Numbered from the stretch's first letter, positions 17,747 to 26,912 are shown. The stretch is DNA of 64,000 nucleotides from CAWKAO01 sp963847665 (GCA_963847665.1 CAWKAO010000001.1:1-64000), one strand, 5' to 3'. Made by a program: numbers and translations. The notes: generated by a model not told the origin, from the sequence alone.

Positions 17747-18865
17747 TCAGTTATAGCCAAACACAACTGGAATCTTCTCTATCCTTTCGAATCCCCACTG
17801 TTCCGCAGGTTCCACGGAGCTCCCTTCCTGGTGCTCATTAAAAGTTGCGATCGTAACCTGGTTTATTGTGGGGTCAATATTTACTGGATCCAGGAATTCC
17901 CTTATTATTTCAAGCTGGTATTTAAAATCTTCAGTAGAACCTGAAAGCGGAGTGATGCAGTACCGTTCTGAAGAGAGGCAGGTATCGTTATATGCAGGGA
18001 TGCCTGCAGGAATAAAATCTTTATTTGCAAGCATTGCTGCTGTCTTCCAGGCCATATATAAGAATTTTAACCTTTCTGCAAACCGGCCAGTATTATCCGG
18101 ACGTCCGGCATATGCAGAGTAACATGATATAGCATCAAATGCACTTATTGTAGAAAACCTGTAATTCCAGAAAACCACATCTCCTACAAGATAAATATCA
18201 TATCCCTTCTTTTTAAGGTTATTACGTACTGTATCAATAGCTTCCTCATAGGCACCTGTAAAATCTCTTGCAATATATATCCATAGGACCGGCCTGCCAC
18301 TTATTTTGAAATAGTTTTCACTTTCAAAATAAGTATCTGCCATATGTTCACAGTCATCAATAAATATCTGGGCTATTTCATTATTGTTAAAATCATATGG
18401 AGGTTCCTTATAACCTATGTTTTCAAAACGAAGCAGGGGATCGTACATAAGGCATAATCTCGTATCTTTTAGATCATGATTCAGAATACCATCTTTGATA
18501 GTATCATCAAACTGGGGGATATACTCGATTTTTAATACATCTATACCATAAAAGTCTGTCCAATCGATGTGCTGGTCCATTACAGCTGGATCGGTGCTGT
18601 TGTAAAATCCAAGAAGCGGGATGTCTGAGTAACCTCTCTTCCAGTGTTGCTCATCATGCCATGTATAATAATCACAGTATACTATAGTATCCTTGATCCC
18701 GGGCTTATTTTTCCTGATAAGGTCCGATGCTCTGCTGATCGTTGTATAGGCAGGAAAAACCGCTTTTCCTATGAGAAACAACCTGCTTTCTGCAAGGTAA
18801 AGGATCCCTGTGATGAATATTAATCCTGCCAGGACCGGGATGATTATTTTTAGAAGAATCCTCAT
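17747..18865 (-). CDS. GH99-like (WbsX/endo-mannosidase fold) envelope protein
   Basis: A 372-residue protein with an N-terminal hydrophobic segment (about residues 4-24), so it is anchored in or exported across the membrane. The body resembles the glycoside-hydrolase-99-like / WbsX group: an early YCDYYTWHDEQHW region, GFYNSTDPAVMDQHIDW, a strand pair GRPVLWIYIA, and the late FNEHQEGSSVEP segment where related proteins hold their acidic residues. It probably acts on or helps build surface polysaccharide. Next genes on the same strand are a lipoprotein, a flippase-like protein and a TPM-domain protein, consistent with an envelope cluster. Confidence 0.72.
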   Translation of the reverse strand: MRILLKIIIPVLAGLIFITGILYLAESRLFLIGKAVFPAYTTISRASDLIRKNKPGIKDTIVYCDYYTWHDEQHWKRGYSDIPLLGFYNSTDPAVMDQHIDWTDFYGIDVLKIEYIPQFDDTIKDGILNHDLKDTRLCLMYDPLLRFENIGYKEPPYDFNNNEIAQIFIDDCEHMADTYFESENYFKISGRPVLWIYIARDFTGAYEEAIDTVRNNLKKKGYDIYLVGDVVFWNYRFSTISAFDAISCYSAYAGRPDNTGRFAERLKFLYMAWKTAAMLANKDFIPAGIPAYNDTCLSSERYCITPLSGSTEDFKYQLEIIREFLDPVNIDPTINQVTIATFNEHQEGSSVEPAEQWGFERIEKIPVVFGYN

Positions 18866-18915
18866 AAGAGTTATAAGAAGTGCAGAAAATCCCTTTTTTT
18901 TAATATATGTTTTAA

Positions 18916-19332
18916 TTACCTGAGATTTCTTATATTTATTATTGTGATCTCGCCCGTGATCTCACGCTCTACACCCTGCTCGTCCTGATATTTAACACTT
19001 GTCGCAGTTTTAGAGATTATTTTTTTTGGGAAGATAAGGTTAAGTATTCCGTTATTTTTGACTATTATTAGATTCTCGTCTTTGTTTTTTAGGGCTGTTA
19101 TGGTTATATAATCGCCAGTGAGATATTGTTCCCTGTCGTTTTCATCAATAAACTGAACGCTCTTTTCATCATTTGTGGTGACAGATTTTGCAAAACTGAT
19201 CTGTTCTGCACTGCCTTTTTCAACTATTATCAGATACTTTTTATTATCGCTGCAGCCCGTCACTGATGCGGCTAGAAATATTAATATCACAAGGATGACT
19301 GTGATCAATGATTTTGGCCAGTGTCTATTCAT
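18916..19332 (-). CDS. Hypothetical lipoprotein with duplicated motif
   Basis: A 138-residue protein with a signal segment ending in the lipobox VTGC, so it is likely lipid-anchored outside the membrane. The mature part contains two related units: SVQFIDENDREQYLTGDYITI and the shorter match SVKYQDEQGVEREITGEITII, each a likely small beta-barrel-like repeat. No family is recognised. It lies between the GH99-like gene and the flippase-like gene on the same strand. Confidence 0.6.
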   Translation of the reverse strand: MNRHWPKSLITVILVILIFLAASVTGCSDNKKYLIIVEKGSAEQISFAKSVTTNDEKSVQFIDENDREQYLTGDYITITALKNKDENLIIVKNNGILNLIFPKKIISKTATSVKYQDEQGVEREITGEITIINIRNLR

Positions 19333-19408
19333 TGTTGTTCCTTTTTAGTCTTTAAAAATATTTTATTTTTATTTCAATCTGCTCTTATTTCAAGCAATTG
19401 TCAATAAT

Positions 19409-20410
19409 TTAAATGAAACCCCTTGACTTGTAAAATATATTTTTAAAAAAATATACTATACCTCCAAGTGATGCAGTAAAAAGGTGCTCAAATAATATCA
19501 GGAATGAAAAAACAACTGCCTGTTCATTTGAGACCCCAAAATTAGTCAGCAAAAATACTATTGTGTTTTCCCTTACCCCCAGCCCACCGATAGATATTGG
19601 AATACCCGTCAGGACAAAGATTATGGGTACCACAAAGACAAAAGTCATAAAGTTGAGGTTAAGCCCAAGTGAAAGGGAGACAAAATAAAAAAGGACCATA
19701 AACAGGCTCTGAGAAATAAAATTTATGGTCAGACCCAATGCAAGATAGGGCCATTTGTTCTTATAAGCATTTATCGCATCATTAAAAGAGATTATTTTTT
19801 TCTCGACTTTCTCAAGCCTTTTAAATCTTCTAAACAACCTGTCTATCCTGAAAAACTTTGGCCGGATTATTATCGAAAAAAGCAGAAAAGCTATAGCTAA
19901 AAAAATCGATATTAATACGATAGACTGCCTGAGAATACTATAGAGTGAAAAAGCTGTTATTATGAAATAAACAGTAATGCATATCAGGCCAAAAAATCTT
20001 TCTATTATTACTGTCGACAGGCTTTTACTCAAAGGGACATCTTTATTCTTATGGACATCATAGATCCTGTAAAAATCACCGCCGATGTTTGAAGGAAGAA
20101 GATTATTATAAAAATATCCGATAAATGTAGACTGGTATAAAAATCCTGTACTGATCCTTATACCCTGTGCCCTCAGGAGTATGTTCCATCTTAGTGAGTC
20201 CGTGAATATATTAAATAAATGGGTAAATATTGCAAAGAGAATAAATAAAAGATTTATTTCTAAAAGAGCGCTGAATATATCCTGGAAATTTCTATAATTC
20301 TTAAGGACTATTAAAAGTAACAGTAAGATACTTATTAGTATCCTGACAAAGGTAAAGACCCTGTCCTTTTTTGAAGGCTCTAAAACTTCTTTTGATATCG
20401 TTTCGCTCAT
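19409..20410 (-). CDS. Flippase-like membrane protein (UPF0104/LPG synthase TM family)
   Basis: An integral membrane protein of about 333 residues with some eight hydrophobic segments, from the lysylphosphatidylglycerol-synthase transmembrane (AglD/YbhN) family. Typical blocks are LLPSNIGGDFYRIYDV, DVPLSKSLSTVIIERFFGL and the late PISIGGLGVRENTIV motif. Members move or modify lipids or lipid-linked sugars, but here the catalytic GNAT domain is absent. Either ATG 20410 or a TTG at 20419 could start it; the latter would overlap the previous stop as in a coupled operon. Confidence 0.82.
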   Translation of the reverse strand: MSETISKEVLEPSKKDRVFTFVRILISILLLLLIVLKNYRNFQDIFSALLEINLLFILFAIFTHLFNIFTDSLRWNILLRAQGIRISTGFLYQSTFIGYFYNNLLPSNIGGDFYRIYDVHKNKDVPLSKSLSTVIIERFFGLICITVYFIITAFSLYSILRQSIVLISIFLAIAFLLFSIIIRPKFFRIDRLFRRFKRLEKVEKKIISFNDAINAYKNKWPYLALGLTINFISQSLFMVLFYFVSLSLGLNLNFMTFVFVVPIIFVLTGIPISIGGLGVRENTIVFLLTNFGVSNEQAVVFSFLILFEHLFTASLGGIVYFFKNIFYKSRGFI

Positions 20411-20415
20411 AAGGA

Positions 20416-21195
20416 TCAAGACGATAATTTTAAAGAAATATTTTTTATTATCTGGATTATGCCCTGTCCGAATCTGTTAGCCTTGAAGTTTGGCAATGCA
20501 TATTGGCTGTAGATCGTATTTATGAATTCATGATCTATCACTTCCTCAAGACCCAGGCCCACTTCTAACCTGTACATGTTGGTTTCTGTATCTATCAGAA
20601 ACATTATTCCGTTGTTTTTATCTTCTTTGCCGACTCCCCATTCATTAAAAAGGTTATTTGTATAGCTCTCTATAGTCTCACCCTCGAGTGAGTAGACCGT
20701 CACTACTGTTATTTCAACCGAGGTATTCCTTTCGAGCCTGTCTATAAGCGCAGTTATGATCTTGATATCCTGTGATTTTAATATTCTGGAAAAATCATTT
20801 ACAGGTTTAGTCTGTGTATCTAGTTCAACAGTCACTATTTCGTCTTCATCGTCAAGTCTTATAACTATTGTGTTTTTGTATCTTTTGCTCCATTCAAATG
20901 CTGTTGCTTCAAAACATACTCTAACAGGCATTTTTTCAGCTTGATCTTTAAAAAGTGGTTCGTAACTGGTAATTTTTACAAACGGATAAGCATCGACGAC
21001 AAAAAGTTCCATTTCCTTAAAAGGGCCGCCGATATTTCTTACAATAAAGCTGCTCTTCTTGATCTGGCCTTTTTTAAGATCATTGAATTCTAAGTTATCA
21101 ATATCTGCAACAGGATGAGGTATTGAGTTACTTATTTCAGATGCGTTCCTGTATTCCGGGTCATTTTCATTTATATATTTTTGTTTTTCTGCCAT
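20416..21195 (-). CDS. TPM-domain protein with N-terminal beta-sandwich
   Basis: The C-terminal half (about residues 110-255) matches the TPM domain (Psb32/YgcG-like): LERNTSVEITVVTV, LFNEWGVGKEDKNNGIMFLID, then VGLGLEEVIDHEF. The N-terminal half has a DUF1573/ASH-like pattern (DIDNLEFNDLKKGQ, SSFIVRNIGG). TPM proteins are often membrane-associated, but I see no strong signal or anchor from the ATG at 21195; a TTG at 21261 would add a hydrophobic stretch (IYFAIILSN). Which start is real decides whether it is exported. Overlaps or abuts the flippase-like gene. Confidence 0.65.
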   Translation of the reverse strand: MAEKQKYINENDPEYRNASEISNSIPHPVADIDNLEFNDLKKGQIKKSSFIVRNIGGPFKEMELFVVDAYPFVKITSYEPLFKDQAEKMPVRVCFEATAFEWSKRYKNTIVIRLDDEDEIVTVELDTQTKPVNDFSRILKSQDIKIITALIDRLERNTSVEITVVTVYSLEGETIESYTNNLFNEWGVGKEDKNNGIMFLIDTETNMYRLEVGLGLEEVIDHEFINTIYSQYALPNFKANRFGQGIIQIIKNISLKLSS

Positions 21196-21337
21196 AGATA
21201 AAAAACCATGTAAGAAATTCGTATTAGACAGTATTATTGCAAAATATATATATTGAATCAATTAAAATACTTTTTTTAGTCAGGGATTTATTCTATAATC
21301 ACAGGAACTGAAATCAAATTTTTGTACCAGATTCCCT

Positions 21338-22102
21338 ATGTCCATGGAAAAAACAATTTATTACATGCTGCTGATCTTTATATTTGCCGTGTCAATACTT
21401 GTCTTTCTTGCCCTTATCTTTATCTCTGCTCCCTACGGAAGATTTACAAGAAAGGGATGGGGGCTGAGGATAAATCCAATGTTAGCCTGGTTTATAATGG
21501 AGTTACCGGCTGTTATTGTAATATTTTTATGTTATGTCATTGGAAACAGGCAGGGTAACTTTGTTGCAAATATATTTCTAATTATCTGGATGCTTCATTA
21601 TGTCCAGAGGACTTTTATTTATCCTTTTTTCCAGCGGAATACAAAAAATACTTTTCCGGTGCTATTGATTGTTTTTTCGATCCTGTTTAATGGCCTGAAC
21701 GGATACTTAAACGGAAGGTATCTTTTTTATTTTTCAGCTCCATATAGTTTAAGCTGGCTGCATGATCCAAGATTTATTATTGGCACTGTGATGTTTTTAA
21801 CAGGTTATATAATCAATCTGAATTCTGATCACATATTAAGGAATTTAAGAGACCCGGGCGAGGAAGACTATAAAATACCTTTTGGAGGGTTTTTCAGGTA
21901 TATCTCGAGTCCTAATTATTTTGGTGAGATGATAGAATGGATAGGTTGGGCTATACTTACCTGGAGTCTTGCAGGAGCTGCATTTGCAGTTTTTACGATA
22001 GCAAATCTTGCGCCAAGAGCAATTTCAAACCATAAATGGTATTTAAAAAACTTTCCCGAATATCCAAAAAAAAGGAAATCTATAATCCCTTTTATTTTTT
22101 AA
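21338..22102 (+). CDS. Steroid 5-alpha-reductase family membrane enzyme
   Basis: A 254-residue integral membrane protein of the 3-oxo-5-alpha-steroid 4-dehydrogenase (SRD5A) family, with about six hydrophobic segments. The C-terminal signature is nearly complete: FGGFFRYISSPNYFGE, then WAILTWSLAGAAFAVFT, APRAISNHKWYLKNFPEYP. These NADPH-dependent enzymes reduce a double bond in sterols or similar isoprenoid lipids. In bacteria the substrate is unknown. The gene is single and divergent from the TPM/flippase operon. ATG 21338 or the one two codons on (21344) may be the start. Confidence 0.85.
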   Translation: MSMEKTIYYMLLIFIFAVSILVFLALIFISAPYGRFTRKGWGLRINPMLAWFIMELPAVIVIFLCYVIGNRQGNFVANIFLIIWMLHYVQRTFIYPFFQRNTKNTFPVLLIVFSILFNGLNGYLNGRYLFYFSAPYSLSWLHDPRFIIGTVMFLTGYIINLNSDHILRNLRDPGEEDYKIPFGGFFRYISSPNYFGEMIEWIGWAILTWSLAGAAFAVFTIANLAPRAISNHKWYLKNFPEYPKKRKSIIPFIF

Positions 22103-22197
22103 ACAAATTATTAATTTTTTTATATAAACAAGGTATTCTTATAAATCATTGATTTATTTGAGTTTCCGGTTATAATTCTTACGATATTTATTATTTA

Positions 22198-23175
22198 TTG
22201 AAAATACCTTTCTATAGAATGCCTATGAGTTTAAATAAGAAAGATAGATATTTCACGATTCTTGTACTATCTAATGCAGAATCAAAGGTAAAAAAATTTA
22301 AAATACATCATAACTGGTTACGGTTCTCCTTTATATTTGCCGGGATCGTAGTCTTGTTGATGGTCACACTGGTTACAAATATATCACTTGTACGAAACCA
22401 GCTTGATAATAAAGTAGCCGAACTGGACAGGTTAAAGGAAGTCATCAGCTATAAGGAAATAGAGATAGCCAACCTCGACTCAAAGTCAAATGAGATAAAA
22501 GCAAAAGCAAAAATTCTTGAGGATTACCTTGCACAGGTAGAAGATCTTGACAAGATGGTAAGGGATATAACCGGCAAAGGCGGTTATGAGACCCAGGTAG
22601 CCATATATAATTCGGACCTCAATGCAGGGATAGATATGGCAAGTGATACCGGAGAGATCTTCTATTATGATTTTACAGAAGCGGAAGACCTCGACAATAT
22701 CAATAAGATCCTTGATGACCTCATTGCTAAAGCACCTGAAATGGGGGTAAAGCTTTCTCAGGATAAGCAGCATATGGAGGACCATATCTATCTTATAGAG
22801 CACACTCCATCGATCTGGCCCACCTCTGGAGTAATAAGCAGTACCTTCAATGAATACAGGGGAGGGGGTCATCACCATGGTGGTGTCGATATTGCAAATA
22901 ATGTTGGAACACCTGTCGATGCTTCTGCAGCCGGAGTTGTAATATTTGCCGGCAGGAACCAGGGCTTTGGTAATGAAGTCATAATCTTCCATGGATTCGG
23001 GTTCATGACTGTTTATGGCCATCTTAACAAGATATTCGTAAATGTCGGTGATGAAGTGACCAAGGACCAGAAGATAGGTGAGATGGGTAACACAGGATAC
23101 TCAACGGGTCCCCACCTTCATTATGAAGTGATATTAAATAATGTTCAGGTAGACCCTGTAGAATATCTGCCTTAG
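22198..23175 (+). CDS. M23-family metallopeptidase (LytM), membrane-anchored
   Basis: A 325-residue cell-wall peptidase or divisome-type activator. The layout is a short cytoplasmic start, one transmembrane segment (about residues 42-66), a coiled coil (LDNKVAELDRLKEV on to about residue 120), then a LytM domain. Zinc ligands are present: HHGGVDIA gives His and Asp, and GPHLHYEV gives His in HxH, so it should be an active endopeptidase. The start is a TTG at 22198 or ATG 22219/22225; no good ribosome site decides between them. Confidence 0.88.
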   Translation: MKIPFYRMPMSLNKKDRYFTILVLSNAESKVKKFKIHHNWLRFSFIFAGIVVLLMVTLVTNISLVRNQLDNKVAELDRLKEVISYKEIEIANLDSKSNEIKAKAKILEDYLAQVEDLDKMVRDITGKGGYETQVAIYNSDLNAGIDMASDTGEIFYYDFTEAEDLDNINKILDDLIAKAPEMGVKLSQDKQHMEDHIYLIEHTPSIWPTSGVISSTFNEYRGGGHHHGGVDIANNVGTPVDASAAGVVIFAGRNQGFGNEVIIFHGFGFMTVYGHLNKIFVNVGDEVTKDQKIGEMGNTGYSTGPHLHYEVILNNVQVDPVEYLP

Positions 23176-23229
23176 AGATACTTATGGAACACCATACAAC
23201 ATAAGTTATTTGAATTCAGCCAGTCGTCT

Positions 23230-23589
23230 TCAATGAGTTATTGTTATCTCACCGCCAAAAATAAAAAGTATCCTCACCGGGATCTCCCTTGATATTATCT
23301 GATGGTCAGTTTCTTTCGGGATAAATATAAAATCTCCTTTTTTTATATCTTCGATCCTGTCTGCTATCTTTATCTGGCCTTTTCCGGAAAGGACATATAA
23401 TGCTTCCTCGACATCATGGCTGTGATTAAGGGATATCTTGTCTTTAGAGAAATGCACTATACCAAGATTTAAAGACTTACTGTCTATATATCCCTGCGGA
23501 CCAAAAGCAAATTTTACCCATCTGTCATCAAATATCTTTGGGGCGATATCCTTAATATCAAAAATAGTATTTTTTACCTTTTTTTGCAT
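23230..23589 (-). CDS. Single-domain cupin protein
   Basis: A 119-residue small beta-barrel. The cupin metal motif is visible as NHSHDVEEALYVLSGKG (two His and Glu), with a later HQI giving the fourth ligand. ATG 23589 has an excellent AAGGAAGG site, so the longer upstream extension in this frame is not used. Such proteins bind metals or small ligands and often act as isomerases or regulators. No specific substrate can be assigned. Confidence 0.8.
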   Translation of the reverse strand: MQKKVKNTIFDIKDIAPKIFDDRWVKFAFGPQGYIDSKSLNLGIVHFSKDKISLNHSHDVEEALYVLSGKGQIKIADRIEDIKKGDFIFIPKETDHQIISREIPVRILFIFGGEITITH

Positions 23590-23754
23590 GTATCCTTCCT
23601 TTTTGGTAATGATCATTTTAAAAATTTTCCGATACCTTCCTCTTATTGTTCTGTTTATCCCATCAAACATATATTAATAAAGATTGATTTGATTTTAAAT
23701 ATCAACAGTAATATTATTTAGATGATATGATTTTAGAGAACGGATGTGTCGATA

Positions 23755-23916
23755 ATGGAAGAAAACCAGTATGAAAGAAAAGAACCTGATGCAACTCAGA
23801 ATGCAGGTTGTTTTCAGTGCGAAAAAACTTCATGTGATTGTGGGAATAATGATGATTATATAAATAAGCTAGTCAGTTGCATAACAAAAGAAGTCATGGA
23901 CAGGCTGGGTAATTAA
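23755..23916 (+). CDS. Small cysteine-rich hypothetical protein
   Basis: A 53-codon open frame from ATG 23755 to TAA 23914-23916. It has a polar N-terminus, a CFQCEKTSCDCG cluster near residues 19-30, and a C-terminal amphipathic helix (LVSCITKEVMDRL). Such helices occur as cargo-docking tails in bacterial microcompartments, but no shell gene is in the window. There is no strong ribosome site. It sits alone between a cupin gene on the other strand and a LysE exporter. Function unknown; coding status is plausible from the cysteine spacing. Confidence 0.4.
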   Translation: MEENQYERKEPDATQNAGCFQCEKTSCDCGNNDDYINKLVSCITKEVMDRLGN

Positions 23917-23934
23917 AGCATAAAACAAAAAGTC

Positions 23935-24588
23935 TTATATAATAAAAAAGTCAATTATAAATCTTACTCCAAGATAGATCAGGAACGCACTGCACGCCAG
24001 TAATATTGTTATATAGATCTTCTGGTTAAAAAATTTCCTTCCTGTACTGATTATAAACCCTATGAACAGGTACCAAATAAAGTCTGCCAGTATATGTCCG
24101 GTATAAAACAGGGAAACACCTCCAATGCCGTAGGCAACACTCTTAACCATAAATGCAGCCCCCACAGTCAACCACCAGATATACCAGTATGGGTTTGCAA
24201 GACTTATCAGTATACCTTTGCCTACTATGATAAATGTGTTTTTTGTCCCGAGTTCATTTCTTAAATTTTTTGTGCCAAGCTCCAGTTTTACTTTTTTTCT
24301 GAGTACGGAGACTATAATACTTATTGCCATATAAAGAAGGAAAAATCCCCCTGTAATACTGATTATCTTTACTGTAAGCGGGTTATCCAGGTATTTTAAG
24401 ATACCGAGATAAAAACTGATAACGATCAGAAGTTCAAGGATAGAATGTCCTACAACAATAAAAAATGATGACCAGAACCCTTTTTCAGCAACACTTTTGA
24501 TGACCAGGGTAAACATAGGGCCCGGAACCAGGGCACCACTGAACGCTACGATCAGTGATCCAAAAAAGATTTCAGTTATCAAATTCAT
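23935..24588 (-). CDS. LysE-family translocator
   Basis: A 217-residue inner-membrane exporter with about six hydrophobic segments. The opening GALVPGPMFTLVI is the LysE/RhtB signature, and the SLANPYWYIWWLTVGAAF block is typical of the fourth segment. Members export amino acids or similar small metabolites. Its start overlaps the stop of the FAH-family gene by four bases (ATGA), so the two are co-transcribed and the exporter may remove a product or intermediate of that pathway. Confidence 0.88.
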   Translation of the reverse strand: MNLITEIFFGSLIVAFSGALVPGPMFTLVIKSVAEKGFWSSFFIVVGHSILELLIVISFYLGILKYLDNPLTVKIISITGGFFLLYMAISIIVSVLRKKVKLELGTKNLRNELGTKNTFIIVGKGILISLANPYWYIWWLTVGAAFMVKSVAYGIGGVSLFYTGHILADFIWYLFIGFIISTGRKFFNQKIYITILLACSAFLIYLGVRFIIDFFII

Positions 24589-25247
24589 CTGACCCTATTG
24601 GTAAGTCTGCCTATGCCTTCTATTTCACATACCACTACATCACCCGGTTGCAGGAATTTTTTCCCTTCTGTAAAAAGACCCACACCTGCAGGTGTACCAG
24701 TGGCCACCAGGTCCCCGGCTTCAAGGGTCATGGATCCAGATATAAAGGATATAAGCTCAAATATCTTGAATATCATCTCGCCAGTATTTGAGTCCTGCCT
24801 TTTTTCTCCATTTACAAAAGACTTCAGGTCCAGGTCTTGGGGGTCGGATATTATTTCTTTTTTGACTATGACCGGCCCGATGGGAGCAAAGGTATCGAAA
24901 CTTTTTCCCCGGAACCACTGGTCCTCTCCCTTCTGGATGTCCCTGGCAGTCACATCGTTTATTATTGTATAACCGTATATATGGTCCAGTACTTCTTCAG
25001 CTTTCAGGTCCTTGGCATTTCTTCCTATTATTATTGCAAGCTCGACTTCATAATCAAGCTGCCTGGTCTGGTCCGGATAAATGATATCTTCGCCGTCTTT
25101 TATAATTGCAGTGCTTGCTTTACAGAATAAGACCGGCCTGGATGGGAATCGACCATCCTGTTCCTTTATATGTGATCTGTAATTCATCCCAATGCATACG
25201 ATCTTTCCCGGCCTGTAAGACTCTACCTTAAAATTTTTGTCTTCCAT
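24585..25247 (-). CDS. Fumarylacetoacetate hydrolase (FAH) family protein
   Basis: A 220-residue enzyme of the FAH superfamily, which includes ring-cleavage hydratases and isomerases, acylpyruvases and oxaloacetate decarboxylases. The signature IVCIGMNYRSHIKE, metal-binding-type YEVELAIIIGR (two acidic ligands), then GYTIINDVTARDIQ and ATGTPAGVG are all clear. ATG 25247 has AATGGAGG upstream and is preferred to a longer frame start. It overlaps the LysE exporter. The specific substrate is not determinable. Confidence 0.9.
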   Translation of the reverse strand: MEDKNFKVESYRPGKIVCIGMNYRSHIKEQDGRFPSRPVLFCKASTAIIKDGEDIIYPDQTRQLDYEVELAIIIGRNAKDLKAEEVLDHIYGYTIINDVTARDIQKGEDQWFRGKSFDTFAPIGPVIVKKEIISDPQDLDLKSFVNGEKRQDSNTGEMIFKIFELISFISGSMTLEAGDLVATGTPAGVGLFTEGKKFLQPGDVVVCEIEGIGRLTNRVR

Positions 25248-25408
25248 TTGTCCTCCATTATTTTTATATTTCATTTTAACAATAAAATGAAATGACTTAT
25301 TATTGTAATATAATGGTACATTGCTTTTCAAATCTTATTCCAGGATATTCTTGAAAATGCTGGTTTATTTTGATTATCGGTAATATTTATTTTTTTATAC
25401 TTTTTTGC

Positions 25409-25436
25409 TTGAATTAGATTATTTTACTGTTATAAT
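25409..25436 (+). promoter_or_regulatory. Candidate nuo operon promoter
   Basis: TTGAAT (25409-25414), a 16-base spacer and a perfect TATAAT (25431-25436), 50 bases before nuoA. The same spacing recurs upstream of the zinc-ribbon gene and of the SorC-family gene. Confidence 0.55.
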
Positions 25437-25485
25437 AACTCAATAATTCGTGTCTGAATAATTAATTACATACCTATAGAGGGCA

Positions 25486-25857
25486 ATGCAAGAACAGTAT
25501 ATAGTAAATTATTTTACACTCGGCCTTTTCTTTATATTCAGTATAATCTTTGTACCACTGATAGTTTTTATTACAAAATTCCTTGCACCAAATAATCCGA
25601 CCGAGGAAAAACTCCTGACATATGAATGCGGTGTCCCAGCGCGCGCAGGCATTTTTGCCCACTTCTATGTAAGGTATTATATATTTGCCTTTCTTTTCGT
25701 TATCTTTGACGTGGAGGCAGTATTCTTATTCCCCTGGGCTGTAAATTTCAGGGCCCTGGGTGTAGCTGGCCTGGTCTCTGTCTTTATTTTTATAATCATA
25801 CTTATACTCGGGCTCGCCTATGCCTGGAAAAAGGGAATATTAAAATGGGTTTCTTAG
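25486..25857 (+). CDS. nuoA: NADH-quinone oxidoreductase subunit A
   Basis: A 123-residue membrane subunit of complex I with three transmembrane segments. The conserved loop YECGVPARAG and the segment YYIFAFLFVIFDVEAVFLFPW are diagnostic. It opens an eleven-gene nuo operon, and its end overlaps nuoB by 13 bases. Confidence 0.95.
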   Translation: MQEQYIVNYFTLGLFFIFSIIFVPLIVFITKFLAPNNPTEEKLLTYECGVPARAGIFAHFYVRYYIFAFLFVIFDVEAVFLFPWAVNFRALGVAGLVSVFIFIIILILGLAYAWKKGILKWVS

Positions 25858-26327
25858 AGGACCGTTACCAAAAACCAAATATTATAACGCTCACTTATGA
25901 CAAACTGATGAATGCTGCAAGGAGCCGGTCACTCTGGTACCTGACATTCGGAGTAGCCTGCTGTGCTATTGAGTTTATGGCAGCTGCAGCATCGCATTAT
26001 GATTTTGAAAGATATGGGATGTTTTTCCGCGCTTCACCAAGACAGGTGGATATGATAATCATCTCCGGGACAATAACGAGAAAATATGCTCCGGTCGTCA
26101 AAAGATTATACGAACAGATGGCTGAGCCTAAATATGTTGTGGCCATGGGCTCCTGTGCAATAACAGGCGGCCCATTTTATGATTCATACAGTGTCGTCCA
26201 GGGTGTCGATAGGATAATACCTGTAGATGTTTATGTCCAGGGATGCCCTCCCAGGCCGGAAGCACTTTTTAAGGGTTTGTTGAAATTAAAAGATGTAGTA
26301 AACAGGCAAACGATAGTCGTTAAGTAA
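25845..26327 (+). CDS. nuoB: NADH-quinone oxidoreductase subunit B
   Basis: A 160-residue peripheral subunit holding the N2 4Fe-4S cluster that reduces quinone. The cluster ligands are seen in GVACCAIEF, VAMGSCAITGG and VQGCPPRPEA. It overlaps nuoA, which implies translational coupling. Confidence 0.96.
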   Translation: MGFLEDRYQKPNIITLTYDKLMNAARSRSLWYLTFGVACCAIEFMAAAASHYDFERYGMFFRASPRQVDMIIISGTITRKYAPVVKRLYEQMAEPKYVVAMGSCAITGGPFYDSYSVVQGVDRIIPVDVYVQGCPPRPEALFKGLLKLKDVVNRQTIVVK

Positions 26328-26349
26328 AATTATTTAAAAGTAGATCAAG

Positions 26350-26868
26350 ATGGAAATATTCGAATATAAATATAGAGAAACAGACAATACAGAAATAATC
26401 ACTGCAATAGAAAAGCGTGCAAAAGATGCAAATATCCAGGTAGAGTTTATGGAGACCTCAGGACAGCTGTTCTGCCAGGTAGAAGCTTCTGACATCATCG
26501 GTTGCTGCAGAATACTGAACAGTGATGGGGAATTGAGTTTTGAATATTTAAAATGTCTGACTGCTGTAGACTATATAGAATATCTTGAAATGGTCTACTG
26601 CCTCTATTCCTTTAAGAATAACTGGTCCATAAATATTAAAGCCAGGCTGGATGCAGTAAAGCCAAAAATAGATTCTATTACAGGAATATACAGGGGAGCA
26701 GACTGGCCGGAAAGAGAGACTGCAGAAATGTTTGGAATAGATATTACCGGACATCCGGATAAGAGGCCTCTACTTCTTGCTGGAGATGAAGAAATACCAC
26801 CACTGAGAAAAAGTTTTGAAATAAATTGGGAACATAGAGAATATATACCACCTGCAAAATTTGAGTAG
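26350..26868 (+). CDS. nuoC: NADH-quinone oxidoreductase subunit C
   Basis: A 172-residue peripheral subunit. The C-terminal signature GADWPERETAEMFGI and GHPDKRPLLL is intact. The N-terminal part is divergent, as is common in this subunit. It is separate from nuoD, not fused as in some proteobacteria. Confidence 0.93.
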   Translation: MEIFEYKYRETDNTEIITAIEKRAKDANIQVEFMETSGQLFCQVEASDIIGCCRILNSDGELSFEYLKCLTAVDYIEYLEMVYCLYSFKNNWSINIKARLDAVKPKIDSITGIYRGADWPERETAEMFGIDITGHPDKRPLLLAGDEEIPPLRKSFEINWEHREYIPPAKFE

Positions 26869-26912
26869 CCTTTAAAGGGACAGGATTTATTTAAGGACTG
26901 ATTTTAGTAAAG

